From assembly GCF_040026395.1 (NCBI RefSeq), contig NZ_CP157278.1, positions 3,906,001 through 3,970,000 on the forward strand: a DNA stretch of 64,000 nt. Direction: 5' to 3'. Shown here one piece after another: positions 28,176 to 37,900 of this stretch (the stretch's first letter is position 1; each line of letters begins with the position of its first letter). Below the pieces are notes generated by a model that made no database searches, was not told where the DNA came from, and was given only the letters and a program-made list of their open reading frames with translations. A program made the position numbers and the translations under genes. The stretch is from Pedobacter lusitanus. Its GTDB lineage: Bacteria > Bacteroidota > Bacteroidia > Sphingobacteriales > Sphingobacteriaceae.

Positions 28176-28916
28176 ATGTTTAAACTGTTAAAGTTAGTTT
28201 TTGTACTTCTTTTTTTTGCTTCCTGCTCTTCAGTATATGTCCCAACAGTACCGAATACACCAATGTTAAGTGCACAGGGAGAATTTAGTGGTGGGGCACA
28301 CATTAATCTGAAGGGCGATGCTAATTTTAACGGTGCTTATGCCGTGAGCAATCATATCGGTCTTTTGCTTGGCGGAGCGCTGATGAAAGATGAACGGAGG
28401 ACCAGAGATATCCGTCGTAAGCAGCTGGAAGGTGGTATAGGGTATTTTGATACCTTCGGGCCTGATCATACCAGAATTCTGGAAGTCTATGCAGGAATAG
28501 GTACAGGTTCTACTCACCGTACTTACCGGGTGTATGACAAAGATGTCTTAATCAGTACAGAACTTCAGGAGGTAAATTACAGTAAAACATTTTTACAGGT
28601 TAACTACAGCTCCAGGAAGAATAGAAACTTCCATCTTTTCGGAAATAATTATCCAATAAATTATGGTACAGCATTACGAATCAGCCATGTAAGTATGGGT
28701 ACCTTTTTAATTAACGGTTCCGGACAGCCTAAAGAAGACAATATCTTCCTGGAACCTGTGTTTTTTACCCGAATGCGTTTAAGCAGGGCGGTGCAGCTTC
28801 AATATACGACCAGTTATAATCTGGGCTTGAAAAACCGGAAATACATGACAGCGGGAAACTCTATTTTTAGTGTGGGTGCCGTTATCAATGTTGGCGGCTT
28901 AAAAAGCAAAAATTAA
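28176..28916 (+). CDS. Putative outer-membrane lipoprotein of unknown function
   Basis: I do not recognise a named family. The 246-aa product has a lipoprotein signal (LLFFASC, Cys17) followed by a beta-rich body with many short amphipathic strands (GAHINLKGDANFNGAYAVS, IGLLLGGALM, GIGYFDTFG, LEVYAGIGTGS) and an ending VGAVINVGG. This pattern suggests a small beta-barrel or porin-like fold. It lies 21 bp after the LytTR gene, so it is probably co-transcribed and perhaps regulated by it. Confidence 0.7.
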   Translation: MFKLLKLVFVLLFFASCSSVYVPTVPNTPMLSAQGEFSGGAHINLKGDANFNGAYAVSNHIGLLLGGALMKDERRTRDIRRKQLEGGIGYFDTFGPDHTRILEVYAGIGTGSTHRTYRVYDKDVLISTELQEVNYSKTFLQVNYSSRKNRNFHLFGNNYPINYGTALRISHVSMGTFLINGSGQPKEDNIFLEPVFFTRMRLSRAVQLQYTTSYNLGLKNRKYMTAGNSIFSVGAVINVGGLKSKN

Positions 28917-29475
28917 TCAGTAGTTTCTTATTCTCTTTTAGGGAAATCTATTCAACTTACCGGCTTTTTTGTCTAAAAAACAGGGTGTTTATTCTGTTTT
29001 AGGGATCATTTTCATTTTACGCATCGAAACAAATAATAAAATTAATTAATTGAAACTCAGATAATTAATTAATTAAGTTGCTTGTTTTGTCTGTGAAATT
29101 GCTTATTGTGCAATAAAATTCCGTTCCGGATTGGTAGATTAGCTCCCAAATTGATAAATTTTTGTAGAAGCAGGCTTACCTATGGGTCTGAAATGCAAAT
29201 GTTCGATGCTTAATGATTGTTCCTGTAAATATATTTCCAGAAATGAAAAACTATCTAAAGTACAACAAAAACGGTCTCTCTCCAATGCTCTTCATGCCAT
29301 CTGAGTGGTACGGAATATTAGAAGATTCCTGATTTTCAATTTTTTAAAAGAAGAAACCAGCCAATATAAGGAAATGAATAAAAACGGCTTAACTCTGTTT
29401 GGAGTGGCTTTTTTTTATGCTTGTTTCCCTCTTTTGGTATAAAATATAATCTACTATTTTAAATTCAATACGCTC
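28917..29475. other. Intergenic region before the surface-protein operon
   Basis: About 560 bp without a convincing gene. It contains a perfect inverted repeat (29040-29051 and 29063-29074), a small cysteine-rich reading frame (29182-29304) that I do not call a gene, and an imperfect hairpin with a T run near 29377-29417. The promoter of the operon starting at 29476 must lie here, but no consensus box stands out. Confidence 0.5.
29040..29074. repeat. Perfect 12-bp inverted repeat, AATTAATTAATT arms
   Basis: The arms (29040-29051 and 29063-29074) are each AATTAATTAATT and flank an 11-bp centre. Because each arm is itself nearly palindromic, it reads as direct and inverted repeat at once. It may be an operator site, or simply low-complexity AT sequence. 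Confidence 0.6.
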
Positions 29476-32400
29476 ATGAATAAAAAAGTTAAGCATTTCG
29501 CCGTGCTTATCGGACTGCTCTCTGCATTCGGTGCTAAAGCTCAAGTTGGAATAGGAACAAATGTTCCTGATGCAAGTGCCCAGCTTGAAGTACTTTCTAC
29601 TTCAAAAGGTCTTCTTATCCCAAGGATGTCACTTTTACAACGTAATGACATCAATAATCCTGCCAATGGTTTGTTAATTTATCAGACTAATAGTTCTCCC
29701 GGCTTTTATTTTTATAATAACGGTCAGTGGCAGAGGCTGGTAAATAACTCAGAGTTAACTTCTGGTGGTAGTGGATCCAATGGAAATACTATCTTAAATG
29801 GAAATATTGTTCCTGCCCAGAGCGTAGGTACAAATGGGGATTTCTATCTGAATACAAGCAATAATACGTTATATGGCCCTAAAACAGCGGGAAACTGGCC
29901 TGCAAATGGAATTTTGCTGGTTGGTCCTAAGGGGGATCCGGGTATTCCGGGGAATTCTTTACCCGGAGTAGGGAAAACCGTCACATCAAAAGGGACAATA
30001 GCAATTGGAAATGGTCAGGAGGCTGTTTTAAAAGACCTTACGTTGGATCTTGCAGATAATGCTGTTACCTCGGCCAAGATTGCTGACGGTGCAATTGGTG
30101 ATATTGATTTAGATAAAAAGAATATTCCGCTGAGTGGTTTTGGCGTGCCTGATAAAAATGTGTCCTTTGGAGGATACAGAATTACTAACCTGGCTGCACC
30201 AACGAAAGATCAGGATGCGGCAACAAAAAAATATGTGGATGAAAAGATAGGTACCGGACCAGGTATACCTGGCGGCGGACAGGCACCTGTGCTGAGTTAT
30301 GACGGAGCCAGTAACTTATCTATCAAGGGAGGAAATACAGTAAGTCTGGAAAATCTTAACCAGTCACTGAGTCTTGTGGGGACCGTATTATCTATATCCG
30401 GTCCAAGAAATAGTCAGGTAGACCTTTATTCTCTGTTAAGTGACGGGAGTAGCGGCGGGCCGATAGTTCATGATGCCACCCTCACCGGGCTTGGAAACCT
30501 GAGCAAACCTTTGGGACTATCCAATACCGGTGTTATTCCTGGTGAATATAAATCTGCAAATATTACAGTAGATGCAAAAGGCAGAATTACTGCTGCAACA
30601 GCAGGCGCTGGCGGTAATATAGGACAGGGAACTGTAACTTCTGTATCTGTAACCTCAGCAAACGGGTTAACAGGTTCAGTGGTTAATCCTTCAACGACAC
30701 CAAATATTACGCTGGGTACTTCTGTTGAAGGACTTCTGAAGGGGATGGGTGGTGCAGTTACTGCCGCTGTTACAACAGGTTCCGGTCCGGTTGTTTTAGG
30801 CGATTCTCCGGTATTAACTACGCCCAATATTGGAAACGCAACGGGTAATATTGATGGTACCGCACGTAATGTGACCGGGATTGTTGCTATAATCAATGGA
30901 GGAACCGGCGCGAATAATGCACCGGAGGCAAGAACAAATCTGGGTTTAGGTAATGTTGACAACACTTCAGATCTCAATAAACCGGTAAGTGATGCAACTA
31001 AAAATGAACTGGCAAAAAAGATTGATAGCAATGCTCCGGTAACTGCTGCTACAAAAACAAAGATCACTTATGATACAAAGGGCTTAATTATAAGAGGAGA
31101 GGATGCAACAACTGCTGATATTGCAGAAACAACAAATAAAAAATATGTTACCGATGCCCAGCTGACACTGATTAATAATATCACCAACACCAATAGTGGC
31201 GATCAGATTGCACTTACCGTACCGGTTACGCCAAAAGGTGCTTTACTTTCAACTAATGTGCAGGCTGCACTGGAAGAATTGCAGGGAAAGATAACGACTT
31301 CTACCGGCGGCGGAATGACAGGTGTTAAACATGACGGAACATTAACCGGAGACGGCAATACGATAGACCTGGCTTTGGCAGATAAAGCAGTTACGCTGGC
31401 TAAAATGGCTGATGCCGTACCGAATTCATTAATCGGAAACAGTTCCGCATCAGCAGGAAAACCAGAATATATTACTGCCGGTTCTGGCATTTCTCTGAAT
31501 GGCGGCACATTATCGGTTAATATACCGGATGCTACTGCATCCAAATCAGGTTTGATGAATCCTTCAGATAAAACAAAACTGGATGGGTTAACCAATTATA
31601 CCTTACCCATCGCTTCTGCAGCTGCTTTAGGAGGGATTAAAGTTGGTGCAAATCTGAGTATTGATAATAATGGCGTATTATCTGCAAGCGCTTCAGGCGG
31701 TAGCGGAATAACCGGAGTAACAGCCGGAACAGGATTAGAAGGTGGTGCTACCAGCGGTAATGCTACGTTAGGACTTGCTCCTGTTCCTGCAAATACAATT
31801 CTGGGGAACCTCGGATCGGTAACTGCGGTACCAGTTCCATTAAATGCACTGGAAGTAAAGTCTGTATTGCTTTTGGATAAAGTTCAGAATGTTGATCAGA
31901 CCAATGCGGATAACCTGACTACCGGAACGATCAAAGAAAAACTTTTTGGCAATGGATCTATTCCCGTAGGTGCATTGAAAACTACAGGAACTCCTGACGG
32001 AACAAAGGTTCTTCATGGAGATGGTACATGGGGACAGATCACTGCAGGTTCTTTAACCGGTATACTTCCGGTAGCGAATGGAGGAACTGGTATAGGTTCT
32101 TATACTCCTGGAAATTATATAAAATCAGGTAATGCAACTACATTGATAGAAGTTACACCAGCTGATCTTAAAACAGAGCTTGGCTTGAGTTTAAAAGAAG
32201 ATGCAGCCAATAAAAGTACAGATGTAACCCTGGCCAGTGCATCAGACGATAAATTTCCAACAGAAAAAGCGACAAAAACCTATGTGGATAAAACCGTTGC
32301 GGCAGCAGTAAAAGCAGCTGAAATAGGAGCTGGCGCAGTACCTGATGCAGATGCAACTACTAAAGGTAAATTGAAGTTAACCTCAGATCTGGGTGGTACA

Positions 32401-34917
32401 GCTGACTTGCCATTGGTGAAATCTGTTGGAGGCTTAACCGCTGATGTCATTAAAGACGGAGTAAATCTTGCCAACGCAGCTACTCCGAATAATACGCCGA
32501 ATACAATCGTTAAAAGAGATAACAACGGTGATTTTTCTGCTGGTAAAATTAAAGCAGACCTGATCGGAAATGCGGCTACAGCAACCACAGCAGGATCGGC
32601 AACTACAGCAGTAAATGTAACCGGAGTTGTGGCAATTGCCAACGGAGGTACCGGAGCTACAGATGCAGCGGGAGCAAGAACAAATCTGGGATTGGGTAAT
32701 ATTCAGAATACAGCAGATAAAGATAAAATCATAAGTGATCTGACTAAAGCAGCCCTGGACGGAAAGATCAATCTTACCGAAAAAGGACAGCCATCAGGAG
32801 TTACGCCATTAGATGGTTCGGGAAAAATTGACAGTAAGTATTTACCCAATTCCTTAACAGGAGCGGTTACTTATCAGGGAGTTTATAATGCGGTGACCAA
32901 TTCACCGGCACTTGCAGCCCCAGGAGCAGCGAATAAAGGATATTATTTTGTGGTGACTGCTGCAGGAACTCAGCAGGGGCTGACTTTGGGTTTAGGAGAC
33001 TGGGTGATTTCAAATGGTACAGCCTGGGATAAAGTGAGCAGCAGCAGCACCATTTCAACTGTATTTGGCAGAACCGGAGCAGTCGCTGCGGCACCTGGTG
33101 ATTACAATACTGATCAGGTAACAGAAGCGGGAAATAAATATTATACAGAAGCAAGAGTAAGTGCAAACCCTACAGTTGCGGGGCATACAGCTGCGTTAGC
33201 AGGTAAGGAAGATGCGATTAATAAAAGTACCGACGGGACATTTGCTGCTAATTCAGATGTTAAATTTCCATCAGAGAAAGCAACAAAAACATACATTGAT
33301 AAAAAAGTGCCCGCCTTTACTGCTGCCGATGCCAATAAAGTCTTAACCGTAAACAGTGGTGGCACTGCAGCATTATGGTCGGCCGCTGGCGGTGGTGGCA
33401 GCGGAACCGTAACTTCCGCATCCGTTGTTTCTGCAAACGGTATTAGTGGAACAGTGGCAACACCAACGACTACACCGGCCATTACACTGACTCTGGGCGC
33501 TATTACACCATTATCAGTTAATGCAACCGGAACTATAACCGGAAGTAATCTGAGCGGCATCAATACTGGTGACCAGACAGATATTCCAGGTAAATCCCAG
33601 ACTGTGGAAACCAATGCGATTATAACCGGAGATGTTAAGACCACAAGTAAAAACACCGTAGTTATTCAGCCCAATGTAGTTACTTATGCAAAGATGCAAA
33701 CGATGAATCCTAATAAATTATTAGGGTCCGGTGCATCAGGAACAGCAGTAAGTGAAATTAATTTAGGAACAGGATTAAGCTTCACCGGTAATACGCTCAA
33801 CGCAGCAAGTGGTGGTGGCAGCGGATCAGTAAGCAGTGTATCGGTAGTTACTGCAAATGGGATCAGTGGTTTAGTTTCAAATCCAACTACTACCCCAGCC
33901 ATTTCACTGACATTAGGCGATATCAGGCCAAATTCTGTCAATGCCACGGGAACAATTACCGGGACCAATCTTACCGGAATTAATACCGGAGATCAGACCA
34001 TTATACTTTCTGGTGATGTTAGCGGTAGTGGTACCGGGGCGATTACAACAGCTATCGGTACCAATAAAGTGACTTCTACCCATATTCTGGATGGAACAAT
34101 TGTCGCAGCAGATATTGCAAATCAAACCATTACAGCTACAAAACTAAATAATATTACAGCCAACGGAACTACAGGACAAGTCCTTTCTTCCAATGGAAGT
34201 GGTGGCTTTACCTGGACTACGCCAGCAGCCGGTGGTGGCGGCGGTACAACTGATTTAGCTTATACTTCAGCTCCGCTTCAGGGAACAATTACACCAACTG
34301 CTCCGGGAAAACCAGCAGTTATTCCCGCTGCAACAGCAGCAGCAGCAGGTCTGATGCCAAACACTGATAAAATTAAGCTTGATAAAATTGACGATATAGT
34401 CACCGCTACCGATGCAAAAAAGGTGCTGACAGTCAGTGACGATGGTAAAACTGCAAAATGGGTTACTCCGGCAGCAGGTGGCGGCAGTTCAGGTTATCAG
34501 GTTTATAAACTGAATGGCGGAAAGGTCCTTGTTAAAGCATCTGGTCCGGGCGTTACTTATACTTTAACGGGTAATGTGATGAATATTACTATCCCTGCAG
34601 GAGTATTGGTTTATTATATCAGAGCCAATACAACTCTGCTGGAGATTGGTAGTAAAACATTTATCAATCTTTCCATTAAAGACGAGTCAGGATTGGTTAA
34701 CAATGATGCTACCGATGCAGTGATCCCATTTATAAGTTTTGGTCAGAGAACAGCTCCTGCAGCAAGTTTAAGCTCAATGGACAGTTACTTACCTGCAGGT
34801 ACCAATAATGTCAGTGTTCAGACTGCAGGATACAGCGGAGGAACTGTAAATCTTATGTTATTCGGAGTGAACAATCTTACAAGCAGTAACGGGTTTTATG
34901 TAATGATTAATTTTTAA
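29476..34917 (+). CDS. Giant secreted tail-fibre-like repeat protein (1813 aa)
   Basis: An exported fibrous protein. The signal peptide ends at GAKAQ. The head has VGIGTNVPDASAQLEV and LLIPRMSLLQR, a start common in Bacteroidota surface proteins. A short collagen-like GPKGDPGIPG stretch follows (about 159-168), then DAATKKYVD, NGGTGANNAPEARTNLGLGN and KSTDVTLASAS-type modules like those of phage tail fibres. Near-identical modules recur (ARTNLGLGN twice; SEKATKTYxDKK-like twice; a VVSANGISGxV block twice). The last 140 aa or so (from GYQVYKLNGG) form a separate beta domain. No T9SS C-terminal domain, protease or S74 domain is seen. It leads a tight gene run: the next ATG is 3 bp on. A role as trimeric adhesin or fibre shaft is inference. 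Confidence 0.85.
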   Translation: MNKKVKHFAVLIGLLSAFGAKAQVGIGTNVPDASAQLEVLSTSKGLLIPRMSLLQRNDINNPANGLLIYQTNSSPGFYFYNNGQWQRLVNNSELTSGGSGSNGNTILNGNIVPAQSVGTNGDFYLNTSNNTLYGPKTAGNWPANGILLVGPKGDPGIPGNSLPGVGKTVTSKGTIAIGNGQEAVLKDLTLDLADNAVTSAKIADGAIGDIDLDKKNIPLSGFGVPDKNVSFGGYRITNLAAPTKDQDAATKKYVDEKIGTGPGIPGGGQAPVLSYDGASNLSIKGGNTVSLENLNQSLSLVGTVLSISGPRNSQVDLYSLLSDGSSGGPIVHDATLTGLGNLSKPLGLSNTGVIPGEYKSANITVDAKGRITAATAGAGGNIGQGTVTSVSVTSANGLTGSVVNPSTTPNITLGTSVEGLLKGMGGAVTAAVTTGSGPVVLGDSPVLTTPNIGNATGNIDGTARNVTGIVAIINGGTGANNAPEARTNLGLGNVDNTSDLNKPVSDATKNELAKKIDSNAPVTAATKTKITYDTKGLIIRGEDATTADIAETTNKKYVTDAQLTLINNITNTNSGDQIALTVPVTPKGALLSTNVQAALEELQGKITTSTGGGMTGVKHDGTLTGDGNTIDLALADKAVTLAKMADAVPNSLIGNSSASAGKPEYITAGSGISLNGGTLSVNIPDATASKSGLMNPSDKTKLDGLTNYTLPIASAAALGGIKVGANLSIDNNGVLSASASGGSGITGVTAGTGLEGGATSGNATLGLAPVPANTILGNLGSVTAVPVPLNALEVKSVLLLDKVQNVDQTNADNLTTGTIKEKLFGNGSIPVGALKTTGTPDGTKVLHGDGTWGQITAGSLTGILPVANGGTGIGSYTPGNYIKSGNATTLIEVTPADLKTELGLSLKEDAANKSTDVTLASASDDKFPTEKATKTYVDKTVAAAVKAAEIGAGAVPDADATTKGKLKLTSDLGGTADLPLVKSVGGLTADVIKDGVNLANAATPNNTPNTIVKRDNNGDFSAGKIKADLIGNAATATTAGSATTAVNVTGVVAIANGGTGATDAAGARTNLGLGNIQNTADKDKIISDLTKAALDGKINLTEKGQPSGVTPLDGSGKIDSKYLPNSLTGAVTYQGVYNAVTNSPALAAPGAANKGYYFVVTAAGTQQGLTLGLGDWVISNGTAWDKVSSSSTISTVFGRTGAVAAAPGDYNTDQVTEAGNKYYTEARVSANPTVAGHTAALAGKEDAINKSTDGTFAANSDVKFPSEKATKTYIDKKVPAFTAADANKVLTVNSGGTAALWSAAGGGGSGTVTSASVVSANGISGTVATPTTTPAITLTLGAITPLSVNATGTITGSNLSGINTGDQTDIPGKSQTVETNAIITGDVKTTSKNTVVIQPNVVTYAKMQTMNPNKLLGSGASGTAVSEINLGTGLSFTGNTLNAASGGGSGSVSSVSVVTANGISGLVSNPTTTPAISLTLGDIRPNSVNATGTITGTNLTGINTGDQTIILSGDVSGSGTGAITTAIGTNKVTSTHILDGTIVAADIANQTITATKLNNITANGTTGQVLSSNGSGGFTWTTPAAGGGGGTTDLAYTSAPLQGTITPTAPGKPAVIPAATAAAAGLMPNTDKIKLDKIDDIVTATDAKKVLTVSDDGKTAKWVTPAAGGGSSGYQVYKLNGGKVLVKASGPGVTYTLTGNVMNITIPAGVLVYYIRANTTLLEIGSKTFINLSIKDESGLVNNDATDAVIPFISFGQRTAPAASLSSMDSYLPAGTNNVSVQTAGYSGGTVNLMLFGVNNLTSSNGFYVMINF

Positions 34918-34920
34918 CAG

Positions 34921-37900
34921 ATGAAAATATCAAGGTTCTGCATATTTATTATTCTGATTTTTTCAGTCTGCAGTAGTAAAGCACAATCCATATCACAGTT
35001 CAACGGTCAGTTCCTTATTCAGAAAATTGAATCTCTGGGATCTGATGAATATCAGATTCGCGGGGTTTTCAGCGATCAGTCAAGTGTATTTCAGGCAACC
35101 GATGTACTGCCGGCAGACAGAATCATTGATGGTGGTGGAAAGATGTTTCAAATCATTTCTCTCACTACTGAAGGTTCTATCATCAATGCTTTATCAAAGG
35201 GAATGGACGGTGCTGCTCCAACTATTGGAGACGGGTTGATCTATCGGCCTTCAAATAAAGGATTTCCATTGATTACCAGTAATGCAGGTGCTGCAATTCT
35301 GACCAGTGCCAATAATACAGCAACCTTATCAATTGATTACAGTATACCAAACTATGGCTCTGGAACTGCGCTTCCTGCAGCATCAGCAAAATTAGGAGAA
35401 GTCGTGTTGCTTTCAGGTAATTCAAAAATATATAAGATGGAATCAGGTGGCTGGAAAATGGTTACTAATATTCCTTTTGTATTTGCCCTTCCTGAAAATG
35501 CTGTTAAAGGAGATGTTGTTTATAATGCCCTTGATGACAAAAATTACACCTATGACGGGAGTGCATGGATCTTGCCTAAAGTATTAGCCGCATTACCTGC
35601 CCAGTCTAAATATGGGGACGTATTCTATGATACGAGTCAGCAGAAACTTTTCATGTTTGATGCAAATAATAAGTGGGCGAATATTAGCGGCGCTTCAATT
35701 CCAGGTGGACCCGGTACCGAGTTTCCGGGCAATACAAAACCAGGAGATCTTTATTTCAATACTGATAATAATGCACTTTATGTCTTAGACAACTCTAAAA
35801 AATGGCTGGAAATTTCTGCTAACGGATCCACACCTTCCGGTGCAACTAATCCAGATCCTTCCGCTGTTAATGTGAAAGAAGGAAATCTGTTTTATAATAC
35901 CTCAGAGCATAAGCTCTATGTTTATAATGGTACCACCTGGTTGCCTCTTGATCTTACGCTGCGCAGTGGACAGATCTTTATGGGGAACAGTTCCAATATT
36001 GCAAGTGGAGTTACTGTTTCAGGAGATGCCACATTAAGCTCTGCAGGCAGATTGATTATTAAAGACCATGCGGTAACAGAAGAAAAATTAGATAAAGTAA
36101 ATATTCCTTTAAGTGGTTTTGCTATTCCAACCGATGATATTGCCTTAGGTGACGGGATTTCAAACTTCAAAATCACGAACCTCAAAGACCCGACTAAAGA
36201 TTCTGATGCTGCAACGATGGGTTATGTCAATGCATTGATCACAAAACCAGGTATTTTAGCTTTACCCTTAAATTATTTTTTTATTGGAAACTCTTCTAAT
36301 AAAGCAGTTCCGACAGCAAAGAATCTGATCCCGCTTAGTGGATTTGACAGAGCATATGCGAACATATCAATGGGAACCGGAACTACTGGTCCCAATTTCA
36401 AAATCATTAATCTGGCAGATCCCTCTTTAGCTCAGGATGCAGCCACTAAAAACTATGTGGATAGCCGCGTTCTTGCGCCTGGAAATTTAAGTCTTCCAAA
36501 AGGGAATATGTTTGTTGGAAATGATATCAGCACAGCAGAAGCAGTAGCTAAAAACACCATTCCTTTGAGTGAGTTCGGAGCGGCAGCAGCCCATGTTTCT
36601 ATGGGTAATTTCAAAATTACAGCACTGGCTGATCCAGTAGCTGATCAGGAAGCGGCTACGAAAAACTATGTAGATAAAAAAGTGATCAGTCCGGCCAGTA
36701 TCACGCTGACTAAAGGAAACCTTTTTGTAGGAGATGCAGCAGGAAAAGCAGCAGATGTGTCAAAAAACACTATAGCTCTGAGTGGTTTTGGAGCAGCATC
36801 GGCCGATGTTTCGATGGGCGGATTCGTGTTAAGCAATCTGGGTATTCCATTGGTTGACGGAGATGCGTCTACAAAAAAATATGTAGATGATCTTTTTAAA
36901 ACACCTGCTTCTCATCTCGCTTTGCCAACCGGAAATTTCTTTGTTGGTAATGCAGCAGGTAATGCAGAAGCAACAGCAAAAAAGTTAATTCCTGTTAGTG
37001 GTTTTGCAAAAGCAACCGATAATATCTATATGGGAGATGCCACGACACAATTTGGTATCAGCTTTTTGAAATATCCGATGCTTGCATCAGATGCGGCTAC
37101 CAAAGGTTATGTGGATGATCAGCTGGCTATGCCTGGTTCCTTAATTCTGCCAACAGATCATATCCTGGTAGGGGACGCTGCAAATAAAGCAGTACCAGTA
37201 GCAAAAAATGCAGTTCCATTGAGTGATTTTGGTATTGCCACGGCTGATATTTCTCTGGGTAACGGAACAAAAAACTATAAAATTACTAACCTTGCCGATC
37301 CGCAGACCGATCAGGAAGCAGCTACTAAGAAATATGTAGATGCTAAAAGTTCAAAAACTCCTGTAGGCCCGACTGCTCCGGATAAACCGGTAGCCGGTGA
37401 TACCTATTACAATACCGCAGATAACCGTCTTTATGTCTATAACGGAAAAGACTGGGTTCCGGTAGATAATAAATTAAAAGAAACAGAATTATATGTAGGT
37501 GATGCCAAAGGAATAGCCGTTTCTACCCCAAAAAACACTATCCCTTTAAGTGGTTTCGATAATGCAAAAGCTAATATTTCTATTGGAGACGGAACGACGA
37601 ACTTTAAGCTTATCAATCTTGCTGATCCCGAAAATGATCAGGAAGCTGCTACCAAAAAGTACGTGGATTCAAAATCTTCCAAAACTCCGACTGGTCCGAC
37701 TGCTCCGGGTAAAGCCGTTGCCGGCGATACCTATTACAATACCGCAGATAACCGTTTGTATGTTTATGATGGTATTAAGTGGGTTCCACTGGATAATAAA
37801 CTTGCAGACAGAGAACTATATGTTGGTAACTCAGCAGGTATTGCTGTGTCCACACCAAAAAAATCGGTTCCTATAAGTGGATTCGGTTCTGCTGAAGGAG

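Noticed and set aside
30468..33968. Several long minus-strand frames inside the 1813-aa gene, up to 199 codons
   Set aside because: They mirror the repeat codons of the plus-strand gene, are rich in Pro, Val and Ala, and have no signals. They are shadows caused by biased codons.
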